Below are positions 14,988 to 24,254 of a DNA stretch of 39,346 nucleotides, in pieces. The DNA is from Oribacterium sp. C9. GTDB lineage: Bacteria; Bacillota; Clostridia; Lachnospirales; Lachnospiraceae. Position 1 is the stretch's first letter. Each line of letters begins with the position of its first letter. The notes below the pieces were generated by a model that was not told where the DNA came from, searched no databases, and saw only the letters and a list, made by a program, of their open reading frames with translations. Location: the NCBI RefSeq assembly GCF_002007235.1, contig NZ_MUHW01000028.1, positions 1-39,346 on the forward strand, read 5' to 3'. Made by a program: the position numbers and the translations under genes.

Positions 14988-17003
14988 TCATTTGATCCCA
15001 AATCTAGCCCTATAGCCTGCCCATTGTTTTTCAAAAAAATAGTTTTCACATGGAATCGGTCGAACCGGTCTCCACTGTATCTCTGTATGAGGGCGGGCCT
15101 CTGTGAATTTTAATGCGCATTCCTGTATGATATCCTGCCCTCCCCCATCATCTTCGGTAAAACGGAATATCTCAGGGAATGAAACGTCAGGCAAAACTCC
15201 ATATGAATCTGTATATAACGCAGAACCTCGGCTTTTATGACCTTTCTCGACATAATCAAGCATCGCAGAAATATAGACAATCGCCGCAATAAGAGTATCT
15301 CTGAGATGAAAATGTAAAATCCATTCTTCTTTATTTTTCGGTCTTTTTTCCAGGTCAGGCAGAGAAAGCCATAACTTATTCATATCCTTCAACTCTTCCC
15401 GAAGTTTATCGCTATTACGAATCATAGCGGCATGAAGAGACATGTGCTTTGTAACCTGCCTGTAGAGTTCATAAACCGGAGTGGTACCGTGAATGTATGT
15501 AACAAGTTTTACTACTTCCTTAGCCCTTTCCAAAAGATTGGACTTTTCCTTTCGCTCGAACAACTCTTCTTTTCTTTGAGAAATAGTCTCCGCAATACGA
15601 ATAGCCGCAGCCTGTCCCGAATTAAGTGCACTTCCACCAGGTCGAAAAATACCATGAGTTCCTGCAGCTTCTCCAGCTGCAAAAATACCATGCACAGAAG
15701 TTTCCCATTTGCTGTTTACCGATAACCCTCCATTGTTATGCTGTGCACAAACTGCAATCTCCAGATAATCTCTTGAAAGATCAACTTCTTTATCCATATA
15801 AAACTGAACCGCCGGCATATTCATCTTACGAAGGCGCTCTATAGGAGTTCCAAAACAAACGTCAGCATTTTTCAGATAAAGCTTGGCTTCGTCAGAAAGG
15901 CATTCAAAATCAATATCCTCATCACAGCTGTTTCTCGTGAAATCAAGATATACACGCCGCCCATTCAGAACGGTTTCCTTATATACTAGTAAGTCTATTA
16001 TTGATGAACCATTAATGACTTTCCTTACATCAAAGGGCCATTGATATCCCTTCAGAAAAATCATTGACATCATTTCATATTTGTTTTTAAAAAAATCCAA
16101 AAGAAATTCACGCTCACAAGATCCATCAGGATTTATGGATATAAATCTTGGAAGAGTCTGCATATAGGTTCCTGAAACATTCCAGCGTGGAGAAAGTGAC
16201 GCCATTCCAAACTGCCATTCTGTTAAATTCTGACCATGTATTCCGCAGGATAAAGCAACGCCTGTTGCACCGAACTGAGAAGCAGGATATACCCTGTCGT
16301 GAAATAGCTCAGCAGGCCCTCCAGTTGCAAGAATCAGATTCTCACATTGAACCAAAACAAACGGTATTTTTTCACCCTCATTGACACTGCTTAAATTTAG
16401 TTTGGCAGAATTCTCATTTGACGCGTCAAATAAGTGTGTGCTTATACTTTCATCCTTTCTTTCCCCTCGTTCATAAAACAGAGCTCCTGTAACATGTTCG
16501 TCATCTGTGAATATATGAATCAGTTGCAGATTTCCGATAATCTCTATCTCCAACTCTTTTGCCTTTTTTTCCAGTTTTTCAGTCATCATTTTTGACGTAT
16601 ATGGGCCTGCGCTCGTTGCTCGTTTTCCCCGGTCATGGTCTGTCTTATATCCTATGTATTCGCCGTATTCAGTACACGGAAACGTAACGCCAAGCTCTAC
16701 CAGATTATAGAAGCCTCTCGTGGAAAGTGCCGCTTCAGATAGCGCTATATCCCCGTCAACTGCGCCACCGCTCATAAGATCTTCTGCCATATTCAGGACT
16801 GAGTCCTCCCCATCAGCCAGTGACAGTTTATAGTAGGTCTGTTTATCAGAACCTGTATTTCTCGAAGTACCGGCATTTATATTTTCAGTAATGATCGCCG
16901 TATTTATTTCACCAGATTGAAAAAGCCGGACAGCAGTAGCGTATCCGGCTGCACCTGAGCCGACGACCACATTTTTGATCTTCATAGTTCTCAAGTTATT
17001 CAT
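14988..17003 (-). CDS. FAD-binding fumarate-reductase-like oxidoreductase
   Basis: This is a 671-residue flavoprotein counted from the ATG at 17003 (MNNLRTMKIKNVVV). I chose that start because it follows the upstream stop and AAAGGA; the reading from 17051 would overlap the SDR gene. The N-terminus has the dinucleotide-binding motif VVVGSGAAGYATAV. The C-terminal half carries QHNNGGLSVN and GIFAAGEAAGTHGIFRPGGS, the FAD-binding signature of the fumarate reductase/succinate dehydrogenase/aspartate oxidase group. No haem or secretion signal is seen, so it is cytosolic. Relatives reduce or oxidise C-C double bonds. In this operon it may reduce an unsaturated acid or aglycone; the substrate is unknown. 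Confidence 0.8.
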   Translation of the reverse strand: MNNLRTMKIKNVVVGSGAAGYATAVRLFQSGEINTAIITENINAGTSRNTGSDKQTYYKLSLADGEDSVLNMAEDLMSGGAVDGDIALSEAALSTRGFYNLVELGVTFPCTEYGEYIGYKTDHDRGKRATSAGPYTSKMMTEKLEKKAKELEIEIIGNLQLIHIFTDDEHVTGALFYERGERKDESISTHLFDASNENSAKLNLSSVNEGEKIPFVLVQCENLILATGGPAELFHDRVYPASQFGATGVALSCGIHGQNLTEWQFGMASLSPRWNVSGTYMQTLPRFISINPDGSCEREFLLDFFKNKYEMMSMIFLKGYQWPFDVRKVINGSSIIDLLVYKETVLNGRRVYLDFTRNSCDEDIDFECLSDEAKLYLKNADVCFGTPIERLRKMNMPAVQFYMDKEVDLSRDYLEIAVCAQHNNGGLSVNSKWETSVHGIFAAGEAAGTHGIFRPGGSALNSGQAAAIRIAETISQRKEELFERKEKSNLLERAKEVVKLVTYIHGTTPVYELYRQVTKHMSLHAAMIRNSDKLREELKDMNKLWLSLPDLEKRPKNKEEWILHFHLRDTLIAAIVYISAMLDYVEKGHKSRGSALYTDSYGVLPDVSFPEIFRFTEDDGGGQDIIQECALKFTEARPHTEIQWRPVRPIPCENYFFEKQWAGYRARFGIK

Positions 17004-17022
17004 ATTCCTATATTCCTTTATT

Positions 17023-17793
17023 TCAAAGTCTCCGAATGTGGAATCCTCCATCTACATCCACATAATTTCCAGTCGTATAACGAACACTGTCGGAGCAGAA
17101 AAATGCAACCATCTCAGCAACATCCTCAGGTTCTCCCCATCTTGCTATCGGAAAAACCCCTTCCGAGATCAGTCTGTTGTATTTCTCTTCTACAGCACTT
17201 ACCATATCTGTATGGATAACACCTGGTCGTATCTCATTAACGATGATATCATCACCGGCAAGCCTGTCAGCGAAAAGCTTTGTTATCATTGATACTGCAG
17301 CTTTTGAAATGCAGTATTCACCTCGAGAAACTGAAGAAACTTCAGCGGAACATGATCCTACGTTTACTATATGTCCTTTAGTGGGAAATATCTTTTCCTG
17401 CAGAATCATTCTTTTAGCAACCTGTTGTGTTAAAAAAAACGTGCCCTCAGCATTAATTGACATAACTCTTTCATAGCTCTCCCCGGACATTTCAAGAAGA
17501 TCCTTTCTCAAAAGAGGTGCAACACCTGCATTGTTGACCAGAATATCAATTCTTCCAAATCTCTCTAAGGTTTCTCTTAAAAGCTTTTCTCTGTCATCTT
17601 TATCGGAAAGAGAACCCTGTACATACAGAAACGGTACATTTTTTTTATTGAATTCCTCATCTATCTTATCCTTATATTTGTTAAGGGGGCCTGTTGCAAA
17701 GACAACTATATTACATCCCTCCATGGCAAGTTTCCTTGCTATGGCAAAGCCAATTCCACGACTTCCTCCCGTGATGACAGCAGTTTTGTTCAT
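17023..17793 (-). CDS. Short-chain dehydrogenase/reductase (SDR)
   Basis: This 256-residue protein is a classical SDR. TGGSRGIG at 8-15 is the nucleotide-binding motif, NNAG at about 87-90 stabilises the central sheet, and the catalytic set is Ser (VNVGSCSAEV) with YCISK, the Y-x-x-x-K pair. The C-terminus ends GNYVDVDGGFHIRRL, as in 3-oxoacyl-ACP-reductase-like SDRs. It would oxidise an alcohol or reduce a ketone with NAD(P)(H). GAGGAG lies six bases before the ATG. A gap of 114 bases separates it from the flavoprotein gene upstream, the largest in the directon and a possible site for an internal promoter. The substrate is probably a keto sugar or acid. Confidence 0.88.
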   Translation of the reverse strand: MNKTAVITGGSRGIGFAIARKLAMEGCNIVVFATGPLNKYKDKIDEEFNKKNVPFLYVQGSLSDKDDREKLLRETLERFGRIDILVNNAGVAPLLRKDLLEMSGESYERVMSINAEGTFFLTQQVAKRMILQEKIFPTKGHIVNVGSCSAEVSSVSRGEYCISKAAVSMITKLFADRLAGDDIIVNEIRPGVIHTDMVSAVEEKYNRLISEGVFPIARWGEPEDVAEMVAFFCSDSVRYTTGNYVDVDGGFHIRRL

Positions 17794-17907
17794 CCTAATC
17801 TCCTCATCTATTGCAATAAGTTTTTTATCACATCATCTATCCTATAGACGCTTCATCATCTGATTAGCTTCTATATATACTTTTAGTAGTTATCCACTGA
17901 ACACATA

Positions 17908-19263
17908 TCAGCCTCTGAAATTTGCCGGCTGGTTTTTCTTTATTTCCTGAAACTTACGATAGAAAGGTAAAAATGTTTCTGTATCACGAATCACACATCC
18001 CGTTGGCTGATGAGCTCTAATCAGGTCACCGCATTTTCCACAAGTGAGACAAACACGTTTTGGGCAGATTCTTCCCTGTTCGATAATTTCGTTCGCAAAA
18101 TCCGGATTAGCAAATGACATACGTCCAAACAACATGCCATCACAGAAACTCTGTTCTACTGCACCGGCAGCATAAAGGTCACTATATTCACGAAGATAGG
18201 TAGGTGCAGAAGCATAAATTATCATTTCAGGAACAGATTTTTTCACTTCCCCGATGCTTTGTATCATCCTGGAAATTCCTTCCAGGGGATGCTCCTCCGG
18301 ATTATATTTACCGGCATCAAATGGTCTCGTTATGTGAGTAGTAGCATATGGATTTCCCATGGTGAGGTTTAGCATCGACAGACCGTATTCCTCATGAAGA
18401 AGCTCAACAAGACGTATCGGCTCTGTAAGATCCACACCTAAGTTACCGGCACTGACACCAAAGCCGTAAGGATATGGGTATCCATCATAAATCCCTATTC
18501 TTGCAGTCACCATGAAGTTTTCTGTTTCATGTACCTTGGCTGCTCTTATTCCGTTTCGTAAAAGTCTTGTTCTGTTCTCAAAATCCCCTCCGTACTCTCC
18601 TTTTCTGAGATATGCTGCGGAGAGCTCCTGAAGCAGATACCCATGACAGGACTTGATGTCTATCGCATCAAAGCCTGCTTTTTTTGCAAGCAGGGCTGCT
18701 TCACCAAATTTCTCTTCCAACCCTTTCAAATAGTCATCTGTAACTATGTTTTCATCGGATGCCTCACGAAACTCTTCGAGAAAAGGATTACGAAATGCTA
18801 TCATCGGATGAGGTTTGTTGTCCGGATTTGAATATCTCCCACTGTGATTAGCCTGCATAATCAGATATGGCGCAAAACCGTTTTTCTTTATGCCGGCTTC
18901 CTTTACTGTATCTGTAAGTCGTTTAAATGACTCAAGATTATTCTTATCAATATACAATTGGGTTGCTGAAGAACGTCCCTCCGGAACGATAGATATGGCT
19001 TCAAACCAGATAAGGGCACTTCCTCCTTCTGCATCCCGGATATAACGACGTTTTGTGAACTCGGATGGAGAACCGTCCGGAAGAGAATCAGCCCCTTCCA
19101 TCGGAGCTATTCCCAGACGGTTTGGTAATACATGCCCACCGAAAGAAATCGGTGTCTTCAGAATTTCTGTATTATCAGAAAATGGAATAGAAATATTCAG
19201 AGTATCTATTTCATCCTGTAAAGATTTCAGTGTCTTATAATGAAATTTCTTATGTACAGCCAT
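17908..19263 (-). CDS. Old Yellow Enzyme/2-enoate-reductase-like flavin oxidoreductase
   Basis: This 451-residue protein has the FMN-binding TIM barrel of the OYE family: NRLGIAPMEGADS near residue 48, IMQANHSGR near 137, DIKSCHGYLLQELSAAYLRK and EYGGDFENRTRLL in the middle. The C-terminus carries CLTCGKC and a further cysteine in PTGCVIRD, matching the 4Fe-4S site of 2-enoate and 2,4-dienoyl-CoA reductases. The extra FAD/NAD domain of those enzymes (about 650 residues in total) is absent, so electrons must come from a partner. The family reduces activated C=C bonds. It lies six bases from the TIM-barrel gene upstream. An enoate, dienoate or flavonoid-like ring could be the substrate. Confidence 0.87.
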   Translation of the reverse strand: MAVHKKFHYKTLKSLQDEIDTLNISIPFSDNTEILKTPISFGGHVLPNRLGIAPMEGADSLPDGSPSEFTKRRYIRDAEGGSALIWFEAISIVPEGRSSATQLYIDKNNLESFKRLTDTVKEAGIKKNGFAPYLIMQANHSGRYSNPDNKPHPMIAFRNPFLEEFREASDENIVTDDYLKGLEEKFGEAALLAKKAGFDAIDIKSCHGYLLQELSAAYLRKGEYGGDFENRTRLLRNGIRAAKVHETENFMVTARIGIYDGYPYPYGFGVSAGNLGVDLTEPIRLVELLHEEYGLSMLNLTMGNPYATTHITRPFDAGKYNPEEHPLEGISRMIQSIGEVKKSVPEMIIYASAPTYLREYSDLYAAGAVEQSFCDGMLFGRMSFANPDFANEIIEQGRICPKRVCLTCGKCGDLIRAHQPTGCVIRDTETFLPFYRKFQEIKKNQPANFRG

Positions 19264-19269
19264 CGAAAT

Positions 19270-20040
19270 TCACCCATTTATTTCTTTTAAAAGATTTAAG
19301 TATTCTTTTGCATCATCAAAAAACTGCTCTTTTGTATCACCCATGACAAATTCCAAGAGTCCATACCTTGTAAGAGAAGTATCAACATGGGAAAAATACG
19401 TTTTCCATTCTGATATTCCCTCACTAAATGGTCTTCGTCCTCTTTCATCCCAGTGATAAACATGAATATTCAGAAGCTTCCTTTGTGATTCGACTAAATC
19501 TAATCCGGCAGTACGCTGTTCCATGCTTAATTCCATGGTTGGCTGCCACAGGCAATAAAGATTATCACTTTCCACTTCATTTAAAAATCTGAGTGCTGTC
19601 TCGTTTGTGTCTGTCACAGTATTCTTATGCCATTCAAGCGCCACTTTAATACCGTATTTCTTCGCTTGGCTTGATATACGTGAAGATTCATCCTTCAATG
19701 ATGTCCATTCTTCCTGTGACAGATCTTTAGTGGCTTTCGTACCACCCCAGATTCTGATAACAGGAGCTTTTAATGCCACAGCATTATCAATTGACATTTG
19801 AAATCTTCTTTCAGGATCTTTTTCCGTGGCTAATCTGAAATAGGAACCATAGGCAGCTATCTCAATACCTCTTTCTATAGTTCGGCTTCTCAAGTTTTCT
19901 GAAAAATTCTTATCTCCTAGCGGAACATGCCAGTTTTCAGACCATTCTATCCCGCGTAATCCGGCTTTTCCTGTCTGTTCCAGAACAAAATCAGGACTTT
20001 CATTTTTAAATGTTGCAGAGACTATACCCGGAAGTATCAT
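19270..20040 (-). CDS. Xylose-isomerase-like TIM-barrel protein (sugar isomerase/epimerase)
   Basis: This 256-residue protein belongs to the AP-endonuclease-2/xylose-isomerase-like superfamily of sugar isomerases, epimerases and lyases. Metal- and substrate-binding candidates are Glu in GLRGIEWSENWH, Glu in KVALEWHKN, His in NIHVYHWDERGRRPF and Glu in GLLEFVMGD near the C-terminus, in the expected order. It lacks a signal peptide. The ATG overlaps the stop of the Fe-S flavoprotein gene upstream (ATGA), so the two are translationally coupled. In known keto-sugar and C-glycoside pathways such barrels act with Gfo/Idh/MocA dehydrogenases as eliminases or epimerases. That role here is inferred. 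Confidence 0.8.
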   Translation of the reverse strand: MILPGIVSATFKNESPDFVLEQTGKAGLRGIEWSENWHVPLGDKNFSENLRSRTIERGIEIAAYGSYFRLATEKDPERRFQMSIDNAVALKAPVIRIWGGTKATKDLSQEEWTSLKDESSRISSQAKKYGIKVALEWHKNTVTDTNETALRFLNEVESDNLYCLWQPTMELSMEQRTAGLDLVESQRKLLNIHVYHWDERGRRPFSEGISEWKTYFSHVDTSLTRYGLLEFVMGDTKEQFFDDAKEYLNLLKEING

Positions 20041-21293
20041 GGTTTACTACGACCTCTTTCTATACCGGCTTCTTCAAAGGAAGCACGCAATATACCTTTT
20101 TTGTCCACAAATAAAGCTTTTGTCGGACAAACCTGAAAACAATATCCACAGCCTATGCAGGCATCTGTTTTTTGAGCTTTTTTCTCTTTTAATTCGATTC
20201 CCTCATGCCAGCAGACATCCAAACACCTGCCGCATCCAATACACTTATTCTGATCAACAGAAGCATTCTGATATGCATCAGCAAGTCTGTTCTGTCTTGA
20301 AAGTGTAAAATCCTTGTCCATCTGAAATAGTTTCAATCCGTCACCAACAAGCGAATCCATATCCTTATATCCATTTTCATCCATCCACTTGCTCACCTGG
20401 TCAATCAGTTTTTTGCATTGGCTTACACCACCGGAGCATGCAAGTGCACCTAACTGTACCATTTCAGATCCGGCCATAAGGATACGGAGTGCATTTTCAT
20501 AATTAAATACTCCACCCCCGCCATAAAGAGGAATCTTTACACCAGCTGTACGCGCCTCGGCAATGGAATAACATACGAGGGGCGTTGCCTGTGTTCCACC
20601 ATAACCTGCTCCTGGACGTGCCTCCGTTCCCCTCCAGTCAAGGTCCATATAGAATCCTTTCCATCTTGCAGTTGGACCGGCTGCAGCTGCACCGGCTGCT
20701 TCTGCAATCCTCATTGAAGTGAGCGCATCAACGGATTCTATTGCAAGTTTTGCCATAACAGGTACATCAGGTACCGTTTTTTTCATGATTTCGATGCAGT
20801 GACGAAGCAATTGGTGATATGCAAATGTACGATCCTTTGCCACAGCCACACCGGGAGTATTGAAATGAAGTTCAATTGCATCGGCTCCGGCACGTTTTAA
20901 TTCCACAGCCTGATGTTCCCAGTCTTTCTCCCAGTCCCCGCCTTTCACAATATCACTGTAGTGTCCGACCGAAACCCAGAGTTTTATATCCGAGTCCATC
21001 TCTTTTTTGATTTTTTCTACTTCCTCACAATATTGTTCAAGAGTTGTTACCTCATCCTTGATCTGTCTTCCAACAGCATGGGAATGTATAGCCATATTTC
21101 CGGCATACATATCAGATGAGTCCGGCCCAATAAAAGAACCGCCGCCTGAACCATGTCCGAAATTTCTGAGAACGATCGCACCAGGGCGCATTTTTGCAGT
21201 TTTCAAAACATTTTTTGCCCCCTGTGTTGCCGGACTGGATGCTACAACAAAAGGATTTATCATATCAAATTTCTTTACATATAAGTCAGCCAT
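20037..21293 (-). CDS. Dihydroorotate/dihydropyrimidine-dehydrogenase-like Fe-S flavoprotein (PreA-like)
   Basis: This 418-residue protein starts at 21293 (MADLYVKKFDMINPFVVASS); AAAGGGG stands seven bases before it, and the longer reading from 21344 would overlap the previous gene. The N-terminal 310 residues form the FMN-binding barrel of dihydroorotate dehydrogenase and PreA, with NPFVVASSPATQG at the start and a glycine-rich IPLYGGGGVFNYENAL phosphate-binding site. The C-terminus carries two 4Fe-4S clusters: CIGCGRCLDVC and CIGCGYCFQVCP. This matches the PreA half of dihydropyrimidine dehydrogenase, but no PreT (NAD/FAD) subunit gene is nearby. It would transfer electrons between a ferredoxin-like chain and a double bond. 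The native substrate is unknown; a pyrimidine role is unlikely in this context. Confidence 0.85.
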   Translation of the reverse strand: MADLYVKKFDMINPFVVASSPATQGAKNVLKTAKMRPGAIVLRNFGHGSGGGSFIGPDSSDMYAGNMAIHSHAVGRQIKDEVTTLEQYCEEVEKIKKEMDSDIKLWVSVGHYSDIVKGGDWEKDWEHQAVELKRAGADAIELHFNTPGVAVAKDRTFAYHQLLRHCIEIMKKTVPDVPVMAKLAIESVDALTSMRIAEAAGAAAAGPTARWKGFYMDLDWRGTEARPGAGYGGTQATPLVCYSIAEARTAGVKIPLYGGGGVFNYENALRILMAGSEMVQLGALACSGGVSQCKKLIDQVSKWMDENGYKDMDSLVGDGLKLFQMDKDFTLSRQNRLADAYQNASVDQNKCIGCGRCLDVCWHEGIELKEKKAQKTDACIGCGYCFQVCPTKALFVDKKGILRASFEEAGIERGRSKP

Positions 21294-21306
21294 CTCCCTG
21301 CCCCTT

Positions 21307-22305
21307 TCACATATCAAGGACGTTCTGCCAGTAGTGTTCATCAACCGGAACGCCTAGTTTCATATTTTCTTCACGTATCTGCTTCATATGTTCCCCCGGA
21401 AAATGTACTGGAACACCTTCTTTTACCGGCTCAGCCAATTTCAGATCTTCTAATGTATCCGAAATTTTCCGAAGAATTTCATCCCTGTCAGGAAATTGAT
21501 TTATATCTATAACGATGAATGTCTGGGAAAGCTCTGTCTCAGCAGGAAGTTCACCTACCATTTTTGATGTACGTCCTCCTGAAAGCGTTGATGCAATAAG
21601 ATCAAGTGCCAGAGAGATTCCGGATCCCTTCCAGTAACCTATTGGTAAAGATTCATGAGTCTCCAATATCTCCGAAGGATCTTTTGTGAGTTCCTGTTTA
21701 CTGTTAAAACCGCCTTCTACAGGAAGCAGTTTTCCCTCTCGCTTATACGCTTCCAGCTTTCCATAGGAAAACATAGACATAGCTACATCAACAAGCATCG
21801 GTGTATCGCCATTTGGGGCTGCAAACACAACCGGATTGTTTCCAAGTTTTGCATCTTTTCCTCCCCATGGAGGCATATTGGGGACCGTATTAGTGAAGAA
21901 AATGCCTATACAGTCATTGTCTACAGCCATAAGTCCATAATTACCAGGACGCATCCAATGATTAGTGTTTCGTAACCCTATAACGCCGATCTTATATTGC
22001 TTAGCAAGCTCAATCGCCCTTTCTGTACACCGATAAGCATTAAGGTTTCCCGGTCCCCGATGACCATCCCAGCGTTCAAAAAACCCATAGTATTCAGCAC
22101 AAGATGCTTCTGCCTGAAGATCTACTGTACCGTTATCTACGCTTTTCATAAATTTAACAAACCGATTCAAGCCATGTGTATACACTCCATCCCTGCTTGC
22201 ATCCGCAAACAGTCTTGCAGAAAGTTCAGCTTTTTCTTTGCGAAGACCTTTTTTTGTGAGAACTCTGCAGAATTCCCCCTTCATTGTATCGTAAGGTACT
22301 CTCAT
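21307..22305 (-). CDS. dlgD: 2,3-diketo-L-gulonate reductase-like (DlgD/YiaK, Ldh_2 family)
   Basis: This is a 332-residue NAD(P)-dependent oxidoreductase of the malate/L-lactate dehydrogenase type 2 family. I start it at 22305 (MRVPYDTMKG), with GGAGG eight bases upstream. It tracks E. coli YiaK/DlgD closely: DGVYTHGLNRFVKF with the catalytic His, GLRNTNHWMRPGNYG, MSMFSYGKLEAYKREGKLLP and PIGYWKGSGIS. DlgD-type enzymes interconvert 2,3-diketo-L-gulonate and 3-keto-L-gulonate. Its presence points to keto-acid intermediates derived from uronates or 3-keto sugars. It follows the permease genes almost without a gap. The exact substrate could differ from gulonate. Confidence 0.87.
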   Translation of the reverse strand: MRVPYDTMKGEFCRVLTKKGLRKEKAELSARLFADASRDGVYTHGLNRFVKFMKSVDNGTVDLQAEASCAEYYGFFERWDGHRGPGNLNAYRCTERAIELAKQYKIGVIGLRNTNHWMRPGNYGLMAVDNDCIGIFFTNTVPNMPPWGGKDAKLGNNPVVFAAPNGDTPMLVDVAMSMFSYGKLEAYKREGKLLPVEGGFNSKQELTKDPSEILETHESLPIGYWKGSGISLALDLIASTLSGGRTSKMVGELPAETELSQTFIVIDINQFPDRDEILRKISDTLEDLKLAEPVKEGVPVHFPGEHMKQIREENMKLGVPVDEHYWQNVLDM

Positions 22306-22321
22306 GTCTTTTACCTCCATA

Positions 22322-23281
22322 TCATCCTTTTACAGCACCTATCATTACACCTTTTACAAAATATCTCTGAATAAAAGGATAAATAGCTAGGATCGGAAGA
22401 GTCGCCACTACTATAGTCGCATATTGAATTGTTTCACTTAGCATGAATTCATCACCACCGGCTCCGGCGGTCATCATTGACATATCATTCTGAATCAGGA
22501 TCTCCCTCAAAACAAGCTGTAGCGGATAACCTGCGCGATCTCTGATAAACAACATTGCATTGAACCACGAATTCCAATTTGAAACTGCATAGAATAACAC
22601 AAGGACTGCGATTGTAGGTTTAACAAGTGGAACCATTATCTTCCAAAGAATAGTCCAATGCTTAGCGCCATCCATTTGCGCCGACTCTATGAGACTTTCC
22701 GGGACCGAAGACATGGCGGTTCGCATAATTACAAGATTATATGTATTTACAGCTGTAGGAATGATCAGAGACCAAATAGAGTTGTTGAGTCCTACTCCTT
22801 TAACAACCAGATAAAAAGGGATCATGCCGCCATCAAAATACATGCTGAACACTAACAGTATTGTAAAAAACCGGTTTAAACCTACATTCCTTCTTGACAG
22901 AACATAGCCCGCAATAATTGTGAGTATCATACTTAGCGTTGTGCCAAATACAACTATAAAAATAGTGTTCATGTAACCTGTGATTATATTTTTATTTCTG
23001 GCTACTGCCTCATAAGCTTTTGTAGAAAAGCCTTCCGGGAAAATAAGAAGGCCTTCATGTGCCGCATACTTTACAGGATCACTGAACGAAGCAGCTACTA
23101 CATGAATCAGTGGCAGCAAAACGCAGAGCATCATAAAACTAATTAATATGACATTAAACACATCAAAAATTCTGCTTCCGACACTGCATTTTAGCTTCTT
23201 AGTTGCTGTTTTCTTTGTTTTACTTCTTTCAAGCATCGAAAATTCTATATTTGAAGTATCAGTAGTATGTGCTTTCATCAT
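22322..23281 (-). CDS. ABC sugar transporter permease (YtcP/CUT1 type)
   Basis: This 319-residue inner-membrane protein has about six hydrophobic segments, the first at about 40-65 (VFNVILISFMMLCVLLPLIH). The conserved EAA loop, which docks the ATPase, is DGAKHWTILWKIMVPLVKPT near 210-230. The C-terminus IQRYFVKGVMIGAVKG is typical of YtcP-like permeases that pair with LplB-like ones for oligosaccharides. Eight bases separate it from the other permease gene upstream. No ATPase gene is present, as usual for this group, where a shared MsmX-like ATPase encoded elsewhere powers several importers. It works with the lipoprotein at 31620-33275. Confidence 0.93.
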   Translation of the reverse strand: MMKAHTTDTSNIEFSMLERSKTKKTATKKLKCSVGSRIFDVFNVILISFMMLCVLLPLIHVVAASFSDPVKYAAHEGLLIFPEGFSTKAYEAVARNKNIITGYMNTIFIVVFGTTLSMILTIIAGYVLSRRNVGLNRFFTILLVFSMYFDGGMIPFYLVVKGVGLNNSIWSLIIPTAVNTYNLVIMRTAMSSVPESLIESAQMDGAKHWTILWKIMVPLVKPTIAVLVLFYAVSNWNSWFNAMLFIRDRAGYPLQLVLREILIQNDMSMMTAGAGGDEFMLSETIQYATIVVATLPILAIYPFIQRYFVKGVMIGAVKG

Positions 23282-23289
23282 TATTCACC

Positions 23290-24237
23290 TCACCATAGTC
23301 CTGATCCGTTGACCTTGTTCGAAATTTTATTTGTAAGCATTACAAGGGCGAAACTCACAACACAGTTAAAAAGACCAACTGCCGCACTGTAACTGTATTT
23401 TCCGCTTATCAATCCCATACGATATACATAAGTATTGATGACATCGGAAGTTTCATAAATTGCAGGATTATACAGAAGCATCACTCTTTCATACCCAACG
23501 TTGAATATTTTACCGATTTTCAAGATAAACATTATGACAATAGTAGGTGTCAGTCCCGGAAGTGTGACATGGAGCATTCTTTGAAACCTTCCTGCTCCGT
23601 CCACCTTTGCTGCATCATATAATTGCTGATCTATCCCAGTAAGTGCAGACAGATATATGATCGAATTCCAGCCCAATGTCTGCCAAAGTTCGGTGAATAC
23701 ATAAACAGGCAGAAAATTCCCGGCAGTGTTTAACAAGGATTTCTTTTCAATGCCAAATAAAATATGGAGTATGCTCGTGATTCCGCCTGAAGAACTGGTA
23801 AGTGTTATGACTAGTCCGCAAACAACGACGGTAGAAATGAAATGTGGAATATAGGTGATAGTCTGAGCCACTTTTGAAAAGGCTGCACTTTTAAGTTCAT
23901 TAAGAAGTAATGCGAGAATAATAGGACAAGGGAAAGTAATAAGAAGACAAAAACTGATTTTAAGTGTATTTTTCAGGAGTCTGAAGAAATAATAGTTAGT
24001 AAAGAAATTCTCGAAATGTTTAAATCCAACAAAATGGCTTCCCAAGATGCCTCTCGCCGGTTTATAATCCATAAATGCTATAGATAAACCAAACATCGGA
24101 CCATATTTAAATATCAGGTAATACATGATTATCGGCAGAATCATGAGATACAGCTGCCAGTTTCGCTTTAAATCAAGCTTGATTCGATATGTTATCGTCC
24201 CTCTTCCATCCGTTACTGCTTTTACCACTTTATTCAT
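23290..24237 (-). CDS. ABC sugar transporter permease (LplB type)
   Basis: This is a permease of about 315 residues. I start it at the ATG at 24237 (MNKVVKAVTDGRG), eight bases after GAGG; a GTG three codons earlier is also possible. The first membrane segment reads LYLMILPIIMYYLIFKYGPM, the signature opening of LplB-family permeases, followed by GLSIAFMDYKPARG. The EAA loop is DGAGRFQRMLHVTLPGLTPT. Together with the downstream permease it forms the membrane channel for a complex oligosaccharide. The family commonly handles uronate-containing or branched oligosaccharides in Firmicutes. Regulation would follow the operon promoter. Confidence 0.93.
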   Translation of the reverse strand: MNKVVKAVTDGRGTITYRIKLDLKRNWQLYLMILPIIMYYLIFKYGPMFGLSIAFMDYKPARGILGSHFVGFKHFENFFTNYYFFRLLKNTLKISFCLLITFPCPIILALLLNELKSAAFSKVAQTITYIPHFISTVVVCGLVITLTSSSGGITSILHILFGIEKKSLLNTAGNFLPVYVFTELWQTLGWNSIIYLSALTGIDQQLYDAAKVDGAGRFQRMLHVTLPGLTPTIVIMFILKIGKIFNVGYERVMLLYNPAIYETSDVINTYVYRMGLISGKYSYSAAVGLFNCVVSFALVMLTNKISNKVNGSGLW

Positions 24238-24254
24238 ATTCATCACCTCTGATA

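Noticed and set aside
21294-21344. Longer N-terminus of the PreA-like protein
   Set aside because: The extra residues are unlike the family and overlap the DlgD-like gene; the ATG at 21293 has its own ribosome binding site.
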